Assembly: GCF_900142805.1 (NCBI RefSeq)
Contig: NZ_FRCF01000003.1
Location: 62,001-126,000 of the forward strand
DNA from: Lacicoccus alkaliphilus DSM 16010
GTDB lineage: Bacteria > Bacillota > Bacilli > Staphylococcales > Salinicoccaceae
Length of the DNA: 64,000 nt
Reading direction: 5' to 3'
Shown: one piece after another, positions 60,070 to 64,000 of the stretch
Numbering within the stretch: position 1 is the stretch's first letter
Layout of the letters: each line of letters opens with the position of its first letter
The notes under the pieces: generated by a model
Seen by the model: the letters and a program-made list of their open reading frames with translations, nothing else
What the model was told of the DNA's origin: nothing
Database searches by the model: none
Program-made: the position numbers and the translations under genes

Positions 60070-61920
60070 ATGCAAACATTGGAAAAGAACTTGGACAGTC
60101 TCATCACATATGAACCCGAAGTTGTGAATGAAAATGCCAATAAGGACAGCCGCACATTCAATACTTTCAGGGACCTGACCGCGGGCATCGTGGCGAAAGC
60201 GTATGCCCTTAAAAAACTGCTGCCGAAACATATTGCCGATGCGCATCAAAGCGGTGACATCCATTTTCATGATCTGGATTACCACCCCTTCCAGGCGATG
60301 ACGAACTGCTGTCTGATTGATATTGAAGGAATGCTTTCCGAAGGATTCCAGATGGGGAATGCGAAAGTCACATCACCTAAATCGGTCCAGACGGCAGCCG
60401 CCCAGATCGTCCAGATCATCGCTAACGTCTCAAGCAGCCAGTATGGCGGGGTCACTGTGGACCGTTTCGACGAGACGCTGGGTAAATATGCCCGCCTGAA
60501 TGAGGAAAAGCACAGGAAAATCGCCGAAGAATTCGTGCGGCCTGAAAAGCTGGCGCAGTACGTGAGTGAGCGTGTGGAAAAAGATATCGGAGACGCTGTG
60601 CAGAGTTTCGAGTATGAAATCAACACGCTCTATACATCAAACGGTCAGACACCGTTCGTCACGATCGGTTTCGGCCTCGGGACGGACATCTACAGCAGGA
60701 TGGTGCAAAAAGCAGTGCTCAATACCAGAATTGAAGGTCTTGGAACCGAGAAATTCACAGCCATATTCCCAAAACTTGTGTTTGCCTTGAAGAAAGGTGT
60801 GAACTTTTCCCCTGAAGACACCAACTACGACATCAAGCAGCTGGCTCTGGAGTGTTCATCAAAACGCATGTATCCGGATGTGCTGAATTACGATAAGATC
60901 GTCGAGCTTCTGGGGGACTTCAAAACACCGATGGGCTGCCGTTCCTTCCTGCCACAGTGGACGGATCCAACGACCGGGGAGAGTGTCAATGAAGGCCGTG
61001 CAAATCTCGGGGTCGTCACATTGAACCTGCCGAGAATTTCACTGGAATCGGCAGGCAGGAAAGAAGTATTCTGGAAGACCTTCCATCAGAAGATGAATCT
61101 CATGCACGATGCACTCGCCTTCAGACTGAAGCGGCTGGAAGATGTCGTGAGTGACAACGGGCCGATCCTCTATAAGAGTGGTGCCTTCGGAAAGAGGCTG
61201 GGAGCGGGCGCAAGTGTGATGTCTTTATTTAAAAACAGGCGCTGTACATTATCGATGGGCTATATCGGTCTGTACGAAACTGCAACTTCTTTTTACGGCC
61301 CTGACTGGGAGATGAATCCTGAAGCTAAGGCGTTCACTTTGGAAATACTGGAGGAGATGAAGAAATATCAGCTGGAGTGGACGGAGCGCCATGATGTATT
61401 CTTCAGCATTTACGCCACACCGAGTGAGTCCCTGACAGACCGCTTCTGCAGGCTGGATCTTGAAAGGTTCGGAGAGGTGAAGGATATCACTGATAAAGGA
61501 TATTATATGAACTCATTCCATTATGATGTGAGGAAAGATGTCACCCCGTTTGAAAAGATTGATTTCGAACAGGATTATCCGCATCTGGCAGGCGGCGGGT
61601 TCATCCATTACTGCGAATACCCGAAGATGACACATAACCTGAAAGCGCTGGAAGCCGTATGGGACTATGCTTATGACAAAGTTGGTTACCTCGGCACCAA
61701 CACACCGATCGACCGTTGTTACGACTGCGGATTCGAAGGAGATTTCGAAACGACTGAAATGGGTTTCAAGTGTCCGGAATGCGGTAATCAGGATCCGGAA
61801 ACCGTGGATGTCGTCAAACGGACGTGCGGTTATCTGGGGAACCCTGTCGTCCGGCCGACGATCAAAGGGCGTCACAAAGAGATCAGTGCGAGGGTGAAGC
61901 ATATGGGGCGTCCGGAATGA
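60070..61920 (+). CDS. nrdD: Anaerobic ribonucleoside-triphosphate reductase
   Basis: A 616-aa class III ribonucleotide reductase that makes dNTPs without oxygen. The glycyl radical site is G587 in RTCGYLGNP near the C-terminus. The zinc cysteines CYDCGFEGDF and CPECGNQD and the substrate-site segments SGDIHFHDLDYHPFQAMTNC, SPKSVQTAAAQIVQIIANVS and FKTPMGCRSFLPQW are intact. There is no N-terminal ATP-cone, as in the S. aureus enzyme. The ATG at 60070 is used because AGGAGG is six bases upstream; 60064 abuts it. It overlaps nrdG by 4 bp. Confidence 0.95.
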   Translation: MQTLEKNLDSLITYEPEVVNENANKDSRTFNTFRDLTAGIVAKAYALKKLLPKHIADAHQSGDIHFHDLDYHPFQAMTNCCLIDIEGMLSEGFQMGNAKVTSPKSVQTAAAQIVQIIANVSSSQYGGVTVDRFDETLGKYARLNEEKHRKIAEEFVRPEKLAQYVSERVEKDIGDAVQSFEYEINTLYTSNGQTPFVTIGFGLGTDIYSRMVQKAVLNTRIEGLGTEKFTAIFPKLVFALKKGVNFSPEDTNYDIKQLALECSSKRMYPDVLNYDKIVELLGDFKTPMGCRSFLPQWTDPTTGESVNEGRANLGVVTLNLPRISLESAGRKEVFWKTFHQKMNLMHDALAFRLKRLEDVVSDNGPILYKSGAFGKRLGAGASVMSLFKNRRCTLSMGYIGLYETATSFYGPDWEMNPEAKAFTLEILEEMKKYQLEWTERHDVFFSIYATPSESLTDRFCRLDLERFGEVKDITDKGYYMNSFHYDVRKDVTPFEKIDFEQDYPHLAGGGFIHYCEYPKMTHNLKALEAVWDYAYDKVGYLGTNTPIDRCYDCGFEGDFETTEMGFKCPECGNQDPETVDVVKRTCGYLGNPVVRPTIKGRHKEISARVKHMGRPE

Positions 61921-62450
61921 GTGCACTGAAAATTTATGAAGGCCGCCGTCATATCGCCAAAGTGGAACCCAGGACCTTTGTCGATGGCGAAGGTGTCAGA
62001 TGCAGCATCTATTTATCCGGGTGCCCGTTCGATTGTCCAGGATGCTACAACCTTGCTGCCCAGAACTTCACTTATGGCGGCGTCTGTACCGATGAAGTGA
62101 TTGAGGAGATCATCTTGAACTGTGAAGCGGAGTATGTGAGCGGGCTGAGCATACTCGGCGGGGAGCCGTTCTGCAATTTAAGGCTGGCGGAGGAGATTGT
62201 AGTGCGTTTCAGGGCGCGCTTCGGTAATGCAAAGACGGTATGGGTCTGGAGCGGATTTGTTTTTGAGTATTTGAAAAACGATGAGAGAAGAAGAAGGCTG
62301 CTGCGCGAAACAGATGTCCTGGTCGACGGACCGTTCATGCAGAAACTGTACCGTCCGAATCTCGCCTTCAGGGGCTCACTGAACCAGAGGATCATAGATG
62401 TCGGAAGGTCCCTGCAGGAGACAAGGACTGTTTATTTAAGTGATGAATGA
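61917..62450 (+). CDS. nrdG: Anaerobic ribonucleotide reductase activating protein
   Basis: A 177-aa radical SAM protein that installs the glycyl radical on NrdD. The cluster cysteines are C36, C40 and C43 in SGCPFDCPGCYN, and GLSILGGEPFCNLRL is the SAM-binding glycine motif. The start at 61917 overlaps the nrdD stop (ATGA); longer in-frame extensions would run inside nrdD. A strong inverted repeat follows the gene. Confidence 0.94.
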   Translation: MSALKIYEGRRHIAKVEPRTFVDGEGVRCSIYLSGCPFDCPGCYNLAAQNFTYGGVCTDEVIEEIILNCEAEYVSGLSILGGEPFCNLRLAEEIVVRFRARFGNAKTVWVWSGFVFEYLKNDERRRRLLRETDVLVDGPFMQKLYRPNLAFRGSLNQRIIDVGRSLQETRTVYLSDE

Positions 62451-62453
62451 AGA

Positions 62454-62487
62454 ATCGCACCTGCGCCCTTCCGGGCGCAGGTGCGAT
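62454..62487. terminator. Strong hairpin between nrdG and the flavin reductase gene
   Basis: ATCGCACCTGCGCCC-ttcc-GGGCGCAGGTGCGAT is a perfect 15-bp GC-rich stem between convergent genes. There is no long T-run on either side. Confidence 0.75.
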
Positions 62488-62508
62488 GTATTAATCAGGG
62501 ACTTGTCA

Positions 62509-63216
62509 TCAACAGTATTCGATCATTGCCCGCTTCCTGTCTTCATGCTTATCGAGCATGATCTGTTCCGATCTTATCCCTGCATCGCACAGTAATTTGA
62601 TGTTTTGTGAGAGGAATTCATCACTGCCGACGATATAGTAGAGTCCATCTTTATCTTCTGCAAGTGTTTTGACACGGTCATAGTATCCGGTACGGTTATC
62701 ATAAAACTCGGAAAAGAAGCGCTTATTTTCATCCTGAACGAAAAAATCAGGGTATAAATAGTCTTTCGATGAATCGATGTTCACCGAGTGCACTTTGTCC
62801 ACCTTCCCGGGATTGTTGAAAAAGTCCAGTACAAGCGGTCTGAAGGTTGCAAGGCCGACACCTGAAGACAGCAGGTAGACAGGCCTCCCTTCCCTTCTCA
62901 GCGGTACATTGGAATGGGTCTTGAACAGAGCCACGGAACCGCCGACAGGCAAATCGTCCAAACGCTGCTTGAATTCGGAACACTCTTTTCTGATTCGTGT
63001 GGTGATTCCTATCATATTTTCACCCGGCAGTGTACAAATAGACATATGACGGATGAGTGTCCTGTCCGGTCTTTCCCCTGCATTGAAACCTTCCAGAGCT
63101 AAATGGGTGTGTGCGCCCTCTTCCCAGGTGAAATCTTCGGGACACTCCAATACATAAGTTTTTGTTTCCGGTGTCTCTTCTATGACATCAGCAATTTTGG
63201 TCCAGTAGATTTTCAT
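62509..63216 (-). CDS. Ferredoxin-NADP reductase-like FAD oxidoreductase, Fur-controlled
   Basis: A 235-aa FNR-superfamily flavoprotein: FAD-binding barrel (about 1-100; RTLIRHMSICTLPGEN corresponds to the RxYS-type FAD motif with variation) and an NAD(P)-binding domain (about 105-235; YLLSSGVGLATFRPLV and YYIVGSDEFLSQNIKLL). It ends with a C-terminal EYC. There is no ferredoxin domain. The promoter carries Fur-like sites, so it may be a reductase used in iron acquisition, for example reduction of ferric siderophores or supply of electrons to a haem-degrading enzyme. GGGGAG lies 10 bases before the ATG. The partner is not in the window. Confidence 0.82.
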   Translation of the reverse strand: MKIYWTKIADVIEETPETKTYVLECPEDFTWEEGAHTHLALEGFNAGERPDRTLIRHMSICTLPGENMIGITTRIRKECSEFKQRLDDLPVGGSVALFKTHSNVPLRREGRPVYLLSSGVGLATFRPLVLDFFNNPGKVDKVHSVNIDSSKDYLYPDFFVQDENKRFFSEFYDNRTGYYDRVKTLAEDKDGLYYIVGSDEFLSQNIKLLCDAGIRSEQIMLDKHEDRKRAMIEYC

Positions 63217-63240
63217 TTATATTATGCTCCCCATCAATAA

Positions 63241-63286
63241 GATAATCGTTATCATCTAATATACACTAAGTGATAATGATTCTCAA
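63241..63286 (-). promoter_or_regulatory. Promoter with two Fur-like boxes
   Basis: On the minus strand TTGAGA (63286-63281), 17 nt and TATATT (63263-63258) form the promoter. TGATAATGATTCTCA (63271-63285) fits the 7-1-7 Fur box with one mismatch and covers the -35. GATAATCGTTATC (63241-63253), a second palindrome, sits just downstream of the -10. Confidence 0.72.
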
Positions 63287-63312
63287 TTAATCGGGTCTGT
63301 ACAAACTATAAA

Positions 63313-63341
63313 AGCCCGTGGACCTCCAAGGCCCACGGGCT
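63313..63341 (-). terminator. Terminator of the DUF1641 gene
   Basis: AGCCCGTGG-a-CCT-cca-AGG-c-CCACGGGCT. On the minus strand it is followed by TTTATAG. Confidence 0.8.
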
Positions 63342-63353
63342 GAATTTCATGAG

Positions 63354-63998
63354 TCATCTTCTTGATAATATGGCAGGTATGGCGATTGCTGCGACGCCGA
63401 TTGCACCTGTGCCGGCTGCGATTGCAGCTGCTTTTCCAAGTGATCCGGATTTTTTTTCGTCAATGGCGGACTCATCTTTGGACAATTCGTAGCCTTCGGC
63501 TTCATCGCTCATCGTCGAGATGGAATCCTCCACCTTGAATTTCTTCTTGAGGTCGTCCGCATTCTCTCCAAAGCCCTTTACAAATTGTGTAAGGACATTC
63601 GACCCTTCGATGAACTGCGGATCCATCAGTACTTTCAAAAGACCGAACCATCCACTGCCCCTGTTTTTGAATTCATATTCAGAAGCGATTTCAATACTGT
63701 TATTCAGCTTCAATATGACGGGCTCAAGCTCCGACATGTTAATCCTCCCGAGCAGCTGGGTCATCAGCAGTGCATTTTTGATGGATTTGCTTGCGCTGGA
63801 AGATTCCACAGCGGTCAAAATTCGGTACAGTATGCTGTCACTTTCAGAGAGCCCGCCCTTCACCATATTCAATACTTCATGGTCTTCAAGCTTGTTCAAT
63901 ATCTCAAATAGTTTTTCGAGAATCTCCCGGTTCTCAACCAGTAATGTTTCCAGTTCCTTCAAATCACGTTCATGCTGGACTTCCGGGTCGATTTTCAT
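63354..63998 (-). CDS. DUF1641 family protein (YrhD-like)
   Basis: A 214-aa protein with the DUF1641 pattern: LLVENREILEKLFEILNKLED, LLMTQLLGRINMSELEPVI, and RGSGWFGLLKVLMDPQFIEG followed by LTQFVKGFG. A hydrophobic C-terminal helix (AAAIAAGTGAIGVAAIAIPAI) ends in SRR, suggesting a membrane tail. In Bacilli and staphylococci such genes commonly follow a formate-dehydrogenase-like alpha subunit (yrhE-yrhD). That partner would lie to the right of this window. The start codon is two bases from the window edge, so an upstream extension cannot be excluded. Function unknown. Confidence 0.8.
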   Translation of the reverse strand: MKIDPEVQHERDLKELETLLVENREILEKLFEILNKLEDHEVLNMVKGGLSESDSILYRILTAVESSSASKSIKNALLMTQLLGRINMSELEPVILKLNNSIEIASEYEFKNRGSGWFGLLKVLMDPQFIEGSNVLTQFVKGFGENADDLKKKFKVEDSISTMSDEAEGYELSKDESAIDEKKSGSLGKAAAIAAGTGAIGVAAIAIPAILSRR

Positions 63999-64000
63999 TT

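Noticed and set aside
1-64000. CRISPR arrays, IS elements, phage genes, tRNA and rRNA genes
   Set aside because: None recognised on either strand; the only tandem repeat is the 51-bp unit at 38729-38885, which lacks CRISPR spacing and repeat identity.

Overview
The window reads as chromosomal DNA of a moderately GC-rich member of the Staphylococcaceae. Salinicoccus or a close relative is the best guess. This rests on staphylococcal-length ArsB (429 aa) and ArsC (132 aa), a short-form HisZ/HisG pair, GlnA of 444 aa, NrdD of about 616 aa, strong AGGAGG ribosome sites with TTG/GTG starts, and compact 4-bp-overlap operons. No rRNA, tRNA, phage, IS element or CRISPR array was seen. The assignment is inference; no marker gene proves it.

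Layout. 1-151: 5' part of a pterin-4a-carbinolamine dehydratase. 225-7526: a YerC/HisR-type TrpR-family regulator divergent from a complete histidine operon hisZGDCBHAF-IE. 7579-8931: a sodium:alanine/glycine symporter. 9290-15997: a catechol ortho-cleavage (3-oxoadipate) operon catB-catA-DUF3237-catD-catI-catJ-pcaF and its IclR regulator. Canonical catC is missing and a DUF3237 gene sits in its place. 16079-28205: a dicarboxylate catabolic island with a DASS permease, a TAXI-TRAP transporter, an acyl-CoA dehydrogenase, a two-subunit class I hydratase, a MaoC hydratase, a CaiB CoA-transferase, a CitE-like lyase, a GntR regulator and an MmgE/PrpD protein. Its content resembles itaconate/mesaconate degradation clusters (Ict-Ich-Ccl) of Gram-negative bacteria. 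Two copies of one GntR-type operator sit on its two promoters.

28425-32330: a nucleoside deaminase, an EamA transporter, a pseudouridine synthase with a degenerate paralogue beside it, and a BASS/ACR3-like permease. 32423-38715: a 5-oxoprolinase operon pxpB-pxpC-accB-accC-pxpA-Nramp-like-ycsI, followed by tandem 51-bp hairpin repeats. 39000-48630: YeiH, glutamine synthetase, and a hydantoinase/oxoprolinase cluster (hyuA, hyuB, an unlisted 48-aa membrane microprotein, an SSS symporter), then an M20 peptidase broken by a one-base frameshift. 48720-57202: a DJ-1/PfpI protein, an arsRBC operon, a SLC13-RCK permease, an amidotransferase, a CueP-type copper lipoprotein and an SPC-motif P1B-ATPase that appears to start at a non-canonical codon. 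57353-63998: an aromatic-acid-exporter-like protein, a group II PLP decarboxylase, anaerobic ribonucleotide reductase nrdDG under two NrdR boxes, a Fur-box-controlled flavin reductase, and a DUF1641 protein.

How the parts work together. Two catabolic blocks feed central metabolism: catechol to succinyl-CoA plus acetyl-CoA, and probably a C5 dicarboxylate to pyruvate plus acetyl-CoA. The pxp and hyu clusters recover glutamate-type compounds, near glnA. The arsenic, copper and P1B-ATPase genes form a metal-defence segment. The least explained items are the DUF3237 protein replacing CatC, the Gram-positive itaconate-like island with its unusual acyl-CoA dehydrogenase, the ATT start of the P1B-ATPase, the 48-aa symporter-linked microprotein, and the degenerate RluA paralogue.
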